Of a DNA stretch of 64,000 nt, positions 27,202 to 36,092 are shown one piece after another. The position numbers and the translations under genes were made by a program. This stretch comes from Methanolobus zinderi (GTDB taxonomy: Archaea; Halobacteriota; Methanosarcinia; Methanosarcinales; Methanosarcinaceae), in assembly GCF_013388255.1 (NCBI RefSeq), contig NZ_CP058215.1:124001-188000 (forward strand). The letters run 5' to 3'. Every line of letters begins with the position of its first letter. The first letter of the stretch is position 1. Below the pieces are notes generated by a model, which saw only the letters and a program-made list of their open reading frames with translations, searched no databases and was not told the DNA's origin.

Positions 27202-27332
27202 ATAATAATTACTCGTTTACAAAGTTTAAATCGTTAACCCTTTTTCCATCTAAAAGATAATTTTAACCAATACGGGTATAAAGTTGCGATATTAAACTTG
27301 AATCAGGGAAGACTAAATGCCTGAAAGAAGAA
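27202..27332. repeat. 130-bp direct repeat, copy 1
   Basis: Starts ATAATAATTACTCG and matches 27959-28088 almost base for base, with a few substitutions and single-base gaps. It ends with ATGCCTGAAAGAAGAA, the first five codons of the gene at 28073, here leading nowhere. The two copies bracket HepT/MntA module 2. Confidence 0.85.
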
Positions 27333-27335
27333 ATG

Positions 27336-27683
27336 CTAATGAGTTCTATTTTCTTGTAAAGCTATTTCGATATTATCTTTTAGTTCATCAAGGTTATTCT
27401 GAATAATACCCCATAAAATATCCATATCAATCCCAAAGTATTCATGTATAAGAATATTCCGCAGTCCTACTATTTTCTTCCATTGAACACTAGGATATTT
27501 TTCTCTGATATCAGAAGGAATATTACCTGCTGCTTCACCTACGATCTCAAGATTACGGACAACAGCATCTATTCTCATTTCATCCTTAGAGAATTCTTCA
27601 AAAGATAAGTTGGCAGAATATCTTTTGATTTTGTTGATGGCAATTAGCATATCTTCAAAAAAAACAAGATAATCTCTAGGCAT
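27336..27683 (-). CDS. HepT-like ribonuclease toxin (DUF86)
   Basis: A 115-residue DUF86/HepT protein with the RX4HXY motif as RNILIHEYF (about 78-86), preceded by VRNLEIVGEAAGNIP, the family's dimer helix. It overlaps its antitoxin gene (27676) by 8 nt. Its stop is UAG; the next in-frame stop is 11 codons on, inside the repeat copy 1. Module 2 lies between the two 130-bp direct repeats, which suggests it arrived as a unit. Confidence 0.88.
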   Translation of the reverse strand: MPRDYLVFFEDMLIAINKIKRYSANLSFEEFSKDEMRIDAVVRNLEIVGEAAGNIPSDIREKYPSVQWKKIVGLRNILIHEYFGIDMDILWGIIQNNLDELKDNIEIALQENRTH

Positions 27684-27960
27684 AAACAGCTTCCTTCAAG
27701 ATGTAATCTTTGAGCCGTGGTTTAATGGATGTCTCAAGCACAAGATCCACGTCTCTTTTAAACAGATCTTCCAGATAGAATTTCAGTTCCATGTAATTGT
27801 CAAACGTCTTCTGCCCTTCCCTGAACTCAACCAGGACATCTATATCACTATCTATGCGTCCTTCGCCTCTTGCAAATGAACCAAAAAGACCTATTCTTTT
27901 AACACCGAAACTCTCGATTATATGATCCTCGTTTTCCCTTAAAAGTCTAAGGACATCCAT
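27676..27960 (-). CDS. MntA-like minimal nucleotidyltransferase antitoxin
   Basis: A 94-residue minimal nucleotidyltransferase with GSX10DXD in FGSFARGEGRIDSDIDVLV and a third acidic residue in RDVDLVLE. It is the cognate antitoxin of the HepT at 27336. The start codon overlaps the first bases of repeat copy 2, so the repeat's left boundary is exactly at this gene's 5' end. Confidence 0.88.
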   Translation of the reverse strand: MDVLRLLRENEDHIIESFGVKRIGLFGSFARGEGRIDSDIDVLVEFREGQKTFDNYMELKFYLEDLFKRDVDLVLETSIKPRLKDYILKEAVYA

Positions 27961-28088
27961 AATAATTACTCGTTTACAAAGTTTAAATCGTTAACCCTTT
28001 TTTCCATCTAAAGTATAATCTTAACCAATACCGGTATAAAGTTAAAATAATAAACTTGAATCGGGAAGAACTATGCCTGAAAGAAGAA
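27959..28088. repeat. 130-bp direct repeat, copy 2
   Basis: The second copy of 27202-27332. It spans the divergent promoter region between mntA (module 2) and the DUF61 gene and includes that gene's first five codons. Since only this copy is attached to an intact DUF61-type gene, it is probably the ancestral one. Confidence 0.85.
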
Positions 28089-28501
28089 GCTCAACAGACG
28101 ATGTTCTCATGCGCTGGATGAGGATGGAGGTCAGCAAGATCAACGATGGCATAGTCACCGAGCGTAAAAGTCTTGCTCAGCTCCTTATACAGGAAAGACC
28201 CGTCGCAAGGACAAAATCTGGTGATGAACACCTTTTCGACAAAGAGACGCTGCTTTTTTTAAAGAATAACCTGCCCCGTGAACTGCACACCAGACTTCGG
28301 CTACCCATCCTTTTCTTCTACAGTATGAACGTGCCCGATAGCTGTTATCTCAATGATGAGAGTGCGTTCCATGCACTGCAGGAGCTGGGCGATTTCAGTA
28401 AAATGCGCCGTATGCAAAAAGGTAAACTATGGATTGGCAGATCAATTGCATATTCGATCATGAAAAAGTATCCCACCGCCGTGCAGATTGCTATGGCATG
28501 A
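28073..28501 (+). CDS. UPF0216/DUF61-type protein
   Basis: A 142-residue protein that looks like the archaeal UPF0216 (DUF61) family, with LPRELHTRLRLPILFFYSM as its central motif and a C-terminal KGKLWIGRSIAYSIMKKYPT. The function is unknown. Its promoter and first five codons are duplicated at 27202-27332. Family assignment is from memory and moderate. Confidence 0.6.
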   Translation: MPERRSSTDDVLMRWMRMEVSKINDGIVTERKSLAQLLIQERPVARTKSGDEHLFDKETLLFLKNNLPRELHTRLRLPILFFYSMNVPDSCYLNDESAFHALQELGDFSKMRRMQKGKLWIGRSIAYSIMKKYPTAVQIAMA

Positions 28502-28587
28502 ATATCCGGCAGAGAACTGGAATCAATAATAGCAAATATATGACACCACATTATAGATAATATCCATATCATCCTACAGGTAATACC

Positions 28588-29955
28588 ATGAGCACGATAC
28601 GATCCATCAATCCGGCAACAGGTACAGTAATCGGCGAAGTCGATATGCACTCTGACGAGCAGGTGAACCAGATCCTAAAAAAATCTGCTGAGGCCTTTGA
28701 AGAGTGGAAAAGGACTGATGTTTCAGAGCGTAACAAGTTACTTCACAAGGTCGCGGACCTGCTGCGTGAGAACAAAGAGCAGTACGGGAAGCTTATTAGC
28801 GCCGAAATGGGAAAAGTGATCAAGCAGTCCATTCCCGAGGTCAGCAAATGTGCTGAGATGTTCGATTATTTTGCGGACAATGCGGAGAGTTTTATTGAAC
28901 CCGAAACCGCCGGGGAAAGTTCCTGCGGCCTTATGGTGCATTACGAACCCATGGGGACAGTGCTTGCCATCAAGCCCTGGAACTTCCCGTTCTGGCAGGT
29001 GCTCAGTGCAGCGGCACATGTGCTTGCAGGCGGAAATGTGATGCTTCTCAAGCATTCCAGCTATGTGCCCATGTGTGCACTTGAAATTGAAAATATATTC
29101 AAAGAAGCCGGATTTCCTGAAGGGGTTTTCCAGACACTGATGATAGACGGGAAGACGGCATCCTCACTTATAACCAAAGACGAGGTTAAAGCCGTGTCCT
29201 TTACCGGTGGGTTTGATGCCGGGCAGAAGGTTGCTGAAATCGCTGCCCGTAACATGAAGAAGTTCGTGCTGGAACTTGGTGGCAGTGATCCTTTCATCGT
29301 CCTTGATGATGCGAATGTGGAAATGGCTGCAAAGGTCGGTGTCCCGAGCCGCTTTATCAATACGGGACAGACATGCATAGCTGCAAAGCGCTTCATCGTG
29401 GTGGAAGACGTGGCCGATGAGTTCACGGAAAGATTCGTGGAGCATACACTCGATCTGAATATCGGTGACCCCATGGATCCTGATACGGACATCGGTCCCA
29501 TGGTCAGGGATGACCAGATACTGATACTGGAAGACCAGGTCAATGATGCCATATCAAAGGGTGCAGAGGCACTTGTTCCCGGAGGAAGAATGGCAGGCAC
29601 GGGTTACATGTATTCACCCACTGTCCTCACTAATGTGACCCGGGACATGAAGGTCATGCATGAGGAAACTTTCGGACCTGTGGCACCGATCATCATTGCA
29701 AAGGATGAAAAAGAAGCTATTGAGATGGCAAATGATTCCGAGTTCGGGCTGGGTGCAAGCGTGTGGAGTCAGGACAGGAACCGGGCCATGAGAGTGGCTT
29801 CAGAGCTTGAAACAGGAATGGTTGGTATCAATTCCTTCTGTACACCCCAGGCCTGCCTGCCTTTTGGAGGAGTGAAGAAAAGCGGAATGGGCCGGGAGCT
29901 CTCAAGTCATGGCTTCTATGAGTTCATGAATATAAAGTCTTTAAAGATGATGTGA
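28588..29955 (+). CDS. NAD(P)-dependent succinate-semialdehyde-type aldehyde dehydrogenase (paralog 1)
   Basis: A 455-residue ALDH-superfamily enzyme. Catalytic C263 lies in NTGQTCIAAKRF, the base E229 in LELGGSDPFIV, and the PWNFPFWQ stretch forms the cofactor site. The short length and the sequence (SINPATGTVIGEV at the start) match succinate-semialdehyde dehydrogenases of the GabD2/Sad group, but aldehyde specificity cannot be read reliably. AGGTAATACC gives a ribosome site. A second paralogue lies 0.7 kb downstream, so this pair arose by duplication. Confidence 0.85.
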   Translation: MSTIRSINPATGTVIGEVDMHSDEQVNQILKKSAEAFEEWKRTDVSERNKLLHKVADLLRENKEQYGKLISAEMGKVIKQSIPEVSKCAEMFDYFADNAESFIEPETAGESSCGLMVHYEPMGTVLAIKPWNFPFWQVLSAAAHVLAGGNVMLLKHSSYVPMCALEIENIFKEAGFPEGVFQTLMIDGKTASSLITKDEVKAVSFTGGFDAGQKVAEIAARNMKKFVLELGGSDPFIVLDDANVEMAAKVGVPSRFINTGQTCIAAKRFIVVEDVADEFTERFVEHTLDLNIGDPMDPDTDIGPMVRDDQILILEDQVNDAISKGAEALVPGGRMAGTGYMYSPTVLTNVTRDMKVMHEETFGPVAPIIIAKDEKEAIEMANDSEFGLGASVWSQDRNRAMRVASELETGMVGINSFCTPQACLPFGGVKKSGMGRELSSHGFYEFMNIKSLKMM

Positions 29956-30004
29956 TAGCTTTAAGCATATCCGGAAGGGATACTGGAAAGTCACCTGATG
30001 CTCT

Positions 30005-30415
30005 TCAGGATATTTTTTCACCGCAATCATAACAACATCTCCTGTGGACACAAATAGTGCCTCCACATCTGTCACATGTCCACCTTATCTTTTCATTTTG
30101 CATAAATTCCACAATACCGGACTTCCTTATATTCTCAAGATTCTCGATCATACTCATGTGGTATTTTGTCCTGTATCTTTTGTCCAGGTGTTTCAGCCTG
30201 TCACAGGGAAAATCCCCGCACGTAAAACAAAAATAAGCATCATCTTTATGAAAAACACCACAGTTCTTTATCCTGCACTCACGGCGGGTGACCGATTTAT
30301 TGTCATCGGGTCCCCTGCAGCCCGGACATCTGTTCCTGTCCCGCAGATATGCAACACAAATGCCGCAATTCATTCCACACGGAGCTATCAGCAAAGCCTC
30401 ATTTCCGGATTCCAT
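30005..30415 (-). CDS. DUF3795 cysteine-rich protein
   Basis: A 136-residue protein with many cysteines arranged as in DUF3795: APCGMNCGICVAYLRDRNRCPGC at the start (shown here as CGMNCGIC and RCPGC), then ECRIKNCG, YFCFTCGDFPCDRL, and CDRCGG...CYDCG at the end. It probably binds zinc or an iron-sulfur cluster. No function is known. It sits between the two aldehyde dehydrogenase genes on the opposite strand. Confidence 0.8.
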   Translation of the reverse strand: MESGNEALLIAPCGMNCGICVAYLRDRNRCPGCRGPDDNKSVTRRECRIKNCGVFHKDDAYFCFTCGDFPCDRLKHLDKRYRTKYHMSMIENLENIRKSGIVEFMQNEKIRWTCDRCGGTICVHRRCCYDCGEKIS

Positions 30416-30630
30416 AAAAATAGTCCTTATCGGTCACTCATGCTAGTGTCAAAGCGGAACTATTTAACATTTGTCTTCTTGAGCTGGTAAGAGAAAAGAG
30501 GACAAAATAGAGTTCATACCTGCAACCAGTTTTATATGTAATCAAACACAAGTAAAAATTGGGGGAGTAGTCGGAGCCAATTGCATGAGGTTATTTCCTC
30601 CAGCATGCATTTTATCGGGGAATATTGATT

Positions 30631-31998
30631 ATGGAAAGTATAAAATCTGTCAATCCTGCAACAGGAGAGATGATCGGTGATTTTGAACTGGATACGAGAT
30701 ACATAGTTGAAAACAAGATCAAGCTATCCGGGAAAGACTTCAGGGACTGGAAAGGAACAATGCCTGTTGACAGGTCCATGTACCTTGAAAACATAGCAGG
30801 ACTGCTCAGGGAAAGAAAGCAGGAACTGGCAGAAATGATCACGAGGGAGATGGGCAAACCCATAAAACAGTCCCGGGACGAGATTGAAAAGTGTGCCTGG
30901 TTGAGTGAATATTTTGCTCAGAATGTGGAGACATTCCTTGCAGCTGAGTTTGTAGATACAGATGCCGAAACATCCGGTTTCCTGTATGAACCTATGGGTA
31001 CTATCCTCAACATAATGCCCTGGAATTTCCCTTTCTGGCAGGCAATGAGAGCCGCAATTCCCGCAATTGCAGCCGGGAACGTTATCCTGCTCAAACATTC
31101 CAGTGACGTACCCATGTGTTCACTGGAAATTGAGAAAATATTCTGTGCAGCCGGACTGCCTTCCGGAGTTTTCCAGAGCATGCTCATCAGAGGCAAGGAG
31201 GCCTCAGAACTGATTGCCAGGGATGAGATCAGTGGAGTATCCTTCACCGGAAGTACTGATGCAGGACAGAAGGTGGCAGCTCAGGCAGGGAATCACATGA
31301 AGAAGTACGTGCTGGAGCTAGGGGGAAGTGATCCCTTTATCGTCCTGGAGGATGCGGATATCCAAAGAACTGCAGAGGAAGCTGTCAGTGCAAGGTTCCA
31401 GAATTCGGGTCAGAGCTGTATAGCTTCCAAGCGTTTTATTATAGCCGAAAATATAGCCGAGGATTTTACAGATATATTCCTGAGCAAAATCGATAACCTG
31501 AAGATCGGTGACCCCATGGATGAGAGTACAGATCTCGGGCCACTTGTGAATTCAAAGCAGGTTGAAAAACTGCAGAGACAGGTCGATGAAACACTTGCAA
31601 TGGGTGCCGACATCCTCCTTGAAGGCGGACCCATGGAAGGAGACGGTTTCTATTATAAGCCAGTTGTACTCAATAATATTACAGGAAGTGCTCCTGTCCT
31701 TAAAGAGGAGACATTCGGACCTGTGGCACCTATAATCACTTTCAAAGATGAGAGCGAAGCACTGGAGCTGGCCAACAGTACAAGGTTTGGTCTTGGTGCC
31801 AGTGTCTGGACCGAGGACAGAGACAGGGCTATGACACTTATCAGGGATATTCAGGCAGGTGTAGTTGCCATAAACAATAAAGTAGCATCCGACCCGCGTC
31901 TTCCATTTGGCGGCTACAGGAGCAGCGGCCTTGGCAGAGAGCTCTACAGGGTTGGAATGCAGGAATTCATGCAGATAAAATCATTGAAGGTGTATTGA
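30631..31998 (+). CDS. Succinate-semialdehyde-type dehydrogenase (paralog 2), coupled to decarboxylase
   Basis: A 455-residue ALDH with catalytic C263 (NSGQSCIASKRF) and E229 (LELGGSDPFIV), the same positions as paralog 1. The start is ATG 30631; TTG 30625 is an alternative. The stop is 3 nt before the ATG of the thiamine-diphosphate enzyme, whose ribosome site (AAGGTGT) lies inside this gene, so the two products are made together. If that enzyme decarboxylates 2-oxoglutarate, this one would oxidise the resulting succinate semialdehyde to succinate. Confidence 0.86.
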   Translation: MESIKSVNPATGEMIGDFELDTRYIVENKIKLSGKDFRDWKGTMPVDRSMYLENIAGLLRERKQELAEMITREMGKPIKQSRDEIEKCAWLSEYFAQNVETFLAAEFVDTDAETSGFLYEPMGTILNIMPWNFPFWQAMRAAIPAIAAGNVILLKHSSDVPMCSLEIEKIFCAAGLPSGVFQSMLIRGKEASELIARDEISGVSFTGSTDAGQKVAAQAGNHMKKYVLELGGSDPFIVLEDADIQRTAEEAVSARFQNSGQSCIASKRFIIAENIAEDFTDIFLSKIDNLKIGDPMDESTDLGPLVNSKQVEKLQRQVDETLAMGADILLEGGPMEGDGFYYKPVVLNNITGSAPVLKEETFGPVAPIITFKDESEALELANSTRFGLGASVWTEDRDRAMTLIRDIQAGVVAINNKVASDPRLPFGGYRSSGLGRELYRVGMQEFMQIKSLKVY

Positions 31999-32001
31999 AA
32001 A

Positions 32002-33639
32002 ATGAAAGGTAGTGACCTTTTCGTAAAATGTCTTGAGAATGAAGGTGTGGAATATATTTTCGGAGTGCCAGGTGAGGAAACCATAGACCTGACTGATTCA
32101 CTCTCAAGGTCAAAGATCAGATTCATTGTCGCCAGGCATGAGCAGAGTGCAGCTTTCATGGCAGATGTTTACGGAAGGATCACCCACAAACCAGGAGTGT
32201 GTCTTGCAACGCTGGGACCCGGTGCTACAAATCTTATTACCGGAGTAGCGGATGCACACCTTGACAAGGCACCCCTGGTAGCAATCACCGGCCAGTCCGC
32301 ACTTGAAAAGACACACAAGGAGTCACACCAGTATATTGACATAGTGACAATGTTCAAACAGGTCACAAGCTGGAACTCCAGGGTCAACAGATCTGATTTT
32401 ATTCCCGAGATTATCAGAAAGGCTTTCGATATATCCGTCGACAGGCCAGGAGCAGTTCACATCGAACTACCCGAGGATGTTGCAAAGGAAGAAAGCCCTA
32501 AGAAGCCGCTTTTCAAAAAGAATCCGCCTCATATGGTCATGCATGATGAACGGGATCTGAAGAAGGCTGCAGGGATGATCAAAGAAAGCTCAATGCCTGT
32601 GATACTGGCAGGTAATGGTGTTTTCCGTGGAGATGCTGCCAATGAGTTGAGACGTTTTGTTAGATCCTATGGTCTGCCCGTAGTTACAACATTCATGGGA
32701 AAGGGAGCGGTTCCTGCTGATGACGAACACTACCTCGGTTCGATGGGTATCAAGGACCGGGACCACATAATGTGCGGTCTTGAGATGGCTGATTTGGTGA
32801 TAACAGTGGGATACGACTATGTTGAGTACAGTCCCAGGTCCTGGAATCCTGATGGTTCAAAAAAGATCATTCACATCCATTCCGACCATCCTGAAACCGA
32901 TGAGAGTTATATACCCGATCTGATGCTGCCTGGAGACATAAAACAGACTCTGTTCAAACTTGAACAGCAGTGCGATTTCAAAAGAGAGATATCGGAAAGG
33001 TTCAAAACTGTACGCTCAAGGATGAGAGCAGAGCTTGAGGATTATAAAGACGATCTGTCCTTCCCGGTAAAGCCCCAGAAGATAATCTATGATATAAGGG
33101 AATGTCTTTCAAGGAACGATATACTGGTAAGTGATGTGGGAGCCCATAAGCTATGGGTGGGAAGGCTTTTCCCGGCCTATGAGCCAAATACGGTCTTCAT
33201 CTCAAATGGCCTTGCATCCATGGGATTTGGACTTCCTGCAGCCATAACAGCCAGCTTTCTCATGCCTGAGCGTAAAGTAGTGGCAGTTGCAGGTGATGGC
33301 GGATTCCTTATGAACCTGCAGGATCTTGAGACCGCCGTAAGACTCGGGTGTAATTTTGTGGTTGTCATTTTCAACGACTCAAAATACGGTCTCATCGAAT
33401 GGCATGAAAAGAAACAGTTTGAGCAGAGCATAGGCACCAGCTTTACAAATCCTGATTTTGTGAAACTTGCTGAGAGCTTCGGGGCAAAGGGTATGAAGAT
33501 CGAAAGTGCCGAAGAACTGCAGCCCAGGCTCAGAGAAGCATTGGATTCAGGTGGTGTCTGGATACTGGATGTTGAAGTTGATTACTCTGAGAATATAAAG
33601 CTGACCGAGAAGCTGAAGAATAATTTCTGCGAGATATAA
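32002..33639 (+). CDS. Thiamine-diphosphate decarboxylase, acetolactate synthase-like; candidate 2-oxoglutarate decarboxylase
   Basis: A 545-residue TPP enzyme of the acetolactate synthase family. The catalytic glutamate is E47 (ARHEQSAAFMADVYGR), and the TPP/Mg motif is GDGGFLMN...VVIFND (about 431-460). Standard annotation would be acetolactate synthase, but segments such as FMGKGA, VITVGYDYVEYSPRSWNP and IIHIHSD closely recall the cyanobacterial 2-oxoglutarate decarboxylase that works with succinate-semialdehyde dehydrogenase; here the upstream gene is such a dehydrogenase. No acetolactate synthase small subunit is adjacent. Substrate is inferred, not shown. Confidence 0.8.
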   Translation: MKGSDLFVKCLENEGVEYIFGVPGEETIDLTDSLSRSKIRFIVARHEQSAAFMADVYGRITHKPGVCLATLGPGATNLITGVADAHLDKAPLVAITGQSALEKTHKESHQYIDIVTMFKQVTSWNSRVNRSDFIPEIIRKAFDISVDRPGAVHIELPEDVAKEESPKKPLFKKNPPHMVMHDERDLKKAAGMIKESSMPVILAGNGVFRGDAANELRRFVRSYGLPVVTTFMGKGAVPADDEHYLGSMGIKDRDHIMCGLEMADLVITVGYDYVEYSPRSWNPDGSKKIIHIHSDHPETDESYIPDLMLPGDIKQTLFKLEQQCDFKREISERFKTVRSRMRAELEDYKDDLSFPVKPQKIIYDIRECLSRNDILVSDVGAHKLWVGRLFPAYEPNTVFISNGLASMGFGLPAAITASFLMPERKVVAVAGDGGFLMNLQDLETAVRLGCNFVVVIFNDSKYGLIEWHEKKQFEQSIGTSFTNPDFVKLAESFGAKGMKIESAEELQPRLREALDSGGVWILDVEVDYSENIKLTEKLKNNFCEI

Positions 33640-33710
33640 AACGGACAGACCCAGGATCCATATTTAGTATTAGCCGGAATTGTTTAATTGCTATAAAAAG
33701 AGCAAGGATC

Positions 33711-34262
33711 TTATTCTATCGAGCAGGTCCCTGTTTTACATCCACAGGATTCTTTACTGCCTTCACTCCTTTCAAGATACTGCTGATGTTCATCTTCTGC
33801 CTGATAGAATACGGTCGCAGGGACTATTTCAGTAAGTACCTCTTTGTCCCGACCGATTGATTCCTGAAGTTCATCGAAGGATTTGATGGCTTCCTGTCTT
33901 TGTTCCTCATTATGGTAAAATATTGCTGACCTGTAATGACTGCCCGCGTACTCAGGTGAGCTTTCAAGTACGGAATCATCATTTATATCCCAGATATCTC
34001 TGAGCAGTTCCTTCCTTGTCAGTGTAGGGTCATGCATTTTCCAGAACGCTGCAAGCAATTCACCAAAACTTACTACAGCAGGATCAAAAGTGACCTCCAC
34101 AGCCTCTACATGGCCTGTCTTACCGCTTAGGACCTCGATATGATCGGGATTCTCCTTCGAACCACCTGTATATCCGACCCGCGTTCCTGTAACACCTTTT
34201 ATCTTCCTGAAAGTATCTTCAGCCCCCCAGAAGCAGCCTCCTGCAAACGTAGCTTTTTCCAT
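33711..34262 (-). CDS. msrA: Peptide methionine sulfoxide reductase A
   Basis: A 183-residue MsrA that reduces methionine-S-sulfoxide in proteins. The nucleophile is C10 in FAGGCFWGAEDTF, with YTGG and PEYAGSHYRSAIFYH as further family motifs. Resolving cysteines are probably the C-terminal CGCKTGTC group. Relevant for an obligate anaerobe exposed to occasional oxygen. It is monocistronic and convergent with the TPP enzyme gene. Confidence 0.94.
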   Translation of the reverse strand: MEKATFAGGCFWGAEDTFRKIKGVTGTRVGYTGGSKENPDHIEVLSGKTGHVEAVEVTFDPAVVSFGELLAAFWKMHDPTLTRKELLRDIWDINDDSVLESSPEYAGSHYRSAIFYHNEEQRQEAIKSFDELQESIGRDKEVLTEIVPATVFYQAEDEHQQYLERSEGSKESCGCKTGTCSIE

Positions 34263-34472
34263 TGTGTACCCTTTTGGTCGATTTTCTTAAAGATCCCTAA
34301 ATTAATTTAAATCATTCATATATTGTGCTTGGGACTTAAAAACCTATACGACTGTTCATTGATTCTTCATACAACCTAGTTGAAAGGAAAGTGACAACCC
34401 GATACCTTGAAGGATAAAAGGGATTGTAAGCGTTTTTAAATATCTGTGACATATAGCAGACCCGAACAAAGG

Positions 34473-35279
34473 ATGAGCCTCAAAACCGACCTGCATGGAA
34501 AAATTCCTGAAAAGGAGCTGGAAAAGCTCCCAAACCGTTTTGACATTATCGGAGATATTGCCATAGTAGTGATTCCCGAAGAGCTGGGAAAATACAAACC
34601 AGAGATTGCCTCTGCAATAATGCAGCGCATGGGCAATATCCGGACAGTGCTCAACAAGACCTCAAAGCTTGAAAGTGACCACAGAGTTGCCGATTTTGAG
34701 ATACTGGCAGGTGAGAGCACCGGGACCACTCACAGGGAATTCGGATTTGTATACAGGATAGACGTTAAAAGATCCTTTTTTAACCCGAGACTGGGATTTG
34801 AGAGAAAAAGGATAGCATCTCAGGTGAAACCGAATGAGAGCGTGCTCATTCCTTTTTCAGGTGTCGGCCCCTTTGTAATCCCTGCAGCAGCCACAGGAGC
34901 CGATGTAGTTGCAGTGGAAATGAACCCCTTCGCGTGCCTGTCACTCAAAGAGAATTGCAAGCTGAACAAATTGGAAGAAAAAATCCATATCATTAACGCC
35001 GATGCATCTCACATACCGAAAATGATAAAATCTGAATTTGACAGAGCCATCATACCCACACCCTATGGCATGGACCATTTTCTGGAGAAAATTTCATCCA
35101 TGGTCAGACCAAGAGGCGATGTTCACTTCTATACCTTCAAACCCAGAGAAGATATTCCCGGACTTATCACAAGATATGAGAATATGGGTTTTGATGTAAA
35201 ATTCCATCGCAGATGCGGTAATGTAGCACCCGGAATCAGCAGATGGGTATTTGATCTTAAAAAGCGGCTCCAAACGTAA
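34473..35279 (+). CDS. Trm5-type class I methyltransferase (tRNA m1G37/wyosine context)
   Basis: A 268-residue protein of the Trm5/COG2520 group. N-terminal LPNRFDIIGDIAIVVIPEEL and RMGNIRTVL are typical D2-domain pieces; motif I is IPFSGVGPFVIPAAATGADVVAVEMNP (split across about 127-153) and motif IV is IIPTPYG rather than the NLP seen in classic Trm5. Archaeal Trm5 makes m1G37 in tRNA, the entry to wyosine; taw1 is also in the window. The divergent motif IV means another base could be the substrate. GTG 34446 is an upstream start option. Confidence 0.75.
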   Translation: MSLKTDLHGKIPEKELEKLPNRFDIIGDIAIVVIPEELGKYKPEIASAIMQRMGNIRTVLNKTSKLESDHRVADFEILAGESTGTTHREFGFVYRIDVKRSFFNPRLGFERKRIASQVKPNESVLIPFSGVGPFVIPAAATGADVVAVEMNPFACLSLKENCKLNKLEEKIHIINADASHIPKMIKSEFDRAIIPTPYGMDHFLEKISSMVRPRGDVHFYTFKPREDIPGLITRYENMGFDVKFHRRCGNVAPGISRWVFDLKKRLQT

Positions 35280-35338
35280 AAATAAGAAAAAGAGCAGTTA
35301 GCAGCTCCTTTTATTTGTGCTTCTAACTGTCTGTGGTA

Positions 35339-36088
35339 TCAGATGCTTATTTTTCTGAACAGGTAGGCACCAAAGACCACCATGAAAACCGTAAATCCCG
35401 TAAGCACCACAAAGCTGAGTAGCGGATTCACCTGGGAGCTTCCAAGCAAGCCGTACCTGATACCTTCGACACCGTAAGTCAGCGGGTCAAGCAGCGTAAG
35501 GGATCTCAGCCATGATGGCAGACTGTCAATGGGAAACAGCGCCCCTGAGAGTCCGAAGATGGGGAACACGACAAAGTTGATTATAAGCTGGAAACCATGC
35601 ATATCCTCCATCCTCGATGCAATGGCAATACCAAAGGCTGTAAAAGATAGCCCTATGAGCACCATGAATACTATTGCGATCAGAAATCCGGGGATGCTGG
35701 TGATATTGAGTCCTATCAGAAGTGACAGAACAAGGATTATAAGACCCTGGATCACTGAGGCTGTAGCTCCGCCTATAGTCTGTCCCAGCATTATCTCAAG
35801 TCTTGATACCGGAGCCACGAGGGTCTCTTTCAGGAAACCGAATTGCTTATCCCATATTATCTGAATTCCCGAGAATACCGAAGTGAACAACACACTCATG
35901 GATATGATTCCAGGAATGATGAATCCGGTATAGCCATGTTCCATACCCGGAAGCGTGACAACAGAATTAAGTCCGAACCCCAGCACAAGCAAAAAGAAAA
36001 GAGGCATACCCAGACTTCCGACGATCCTGCTTCTGGAGCGCAGATAACGCTTTACGTTCCTCAGCCATATGGTATAGACAATATCCAT
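35339..36088 (-). CDS. ABC-2 type exporter permease (DrrB family)
   Basis: A 249-residue integral membrane protein with six hydrophobic segments and the ABC-2/DrrB pattern (early amphipathic RNVKRYLRSRSRIVGSL, then a membrane core; FGLSGALFPIDSLPSWL before the last helices). It works with the ATPase encoded immediately upstream to export drugs, lipids or another unknown compound. ATG 36088 follows AGGAGGTAATAAT, with only 4 nt to the ATPase stop. Confidence 0.87.
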   Translation of the reverse strand: MDIVYTIWLRNVKRYLRSRSRIVGSLGMPLFFLLVLGFGLNSVVTLPGMEHGYTGFIIPGIISMSVLFTSVFSGIQIIWDKQFGFLKETLVAPVSRLEIMLGQTIGGATASVIQGLIILVLSLLIGLNITSIPGFLIAIVFMVLIGLSFTAFGIAIASRMEDMHGFQLIINFVVFPIFGLSGALFPIDSLPSWLRSLTLLDPLTYGVEGIRYGLLGSSQVNPLLSFVVLTGFTVFMVVFGAYLFRKISI

Positions 36089-36092
36089 ATTA

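Noticed and set aside
30545-30620. Structured leader (G-rich tract and GCATG inverted repeat) ahead of the second aldehyde dehydrogenase, possible riboswitch
   Set aside because: It matches no riboswitch consensus I know, and the pairing is interrupted.
35285-35330. Terminator hairpin after the Trm5-type gene
   Set aside because: Only a four-base stem (GAGC/GCTC) with a short T-run; too weak to call.
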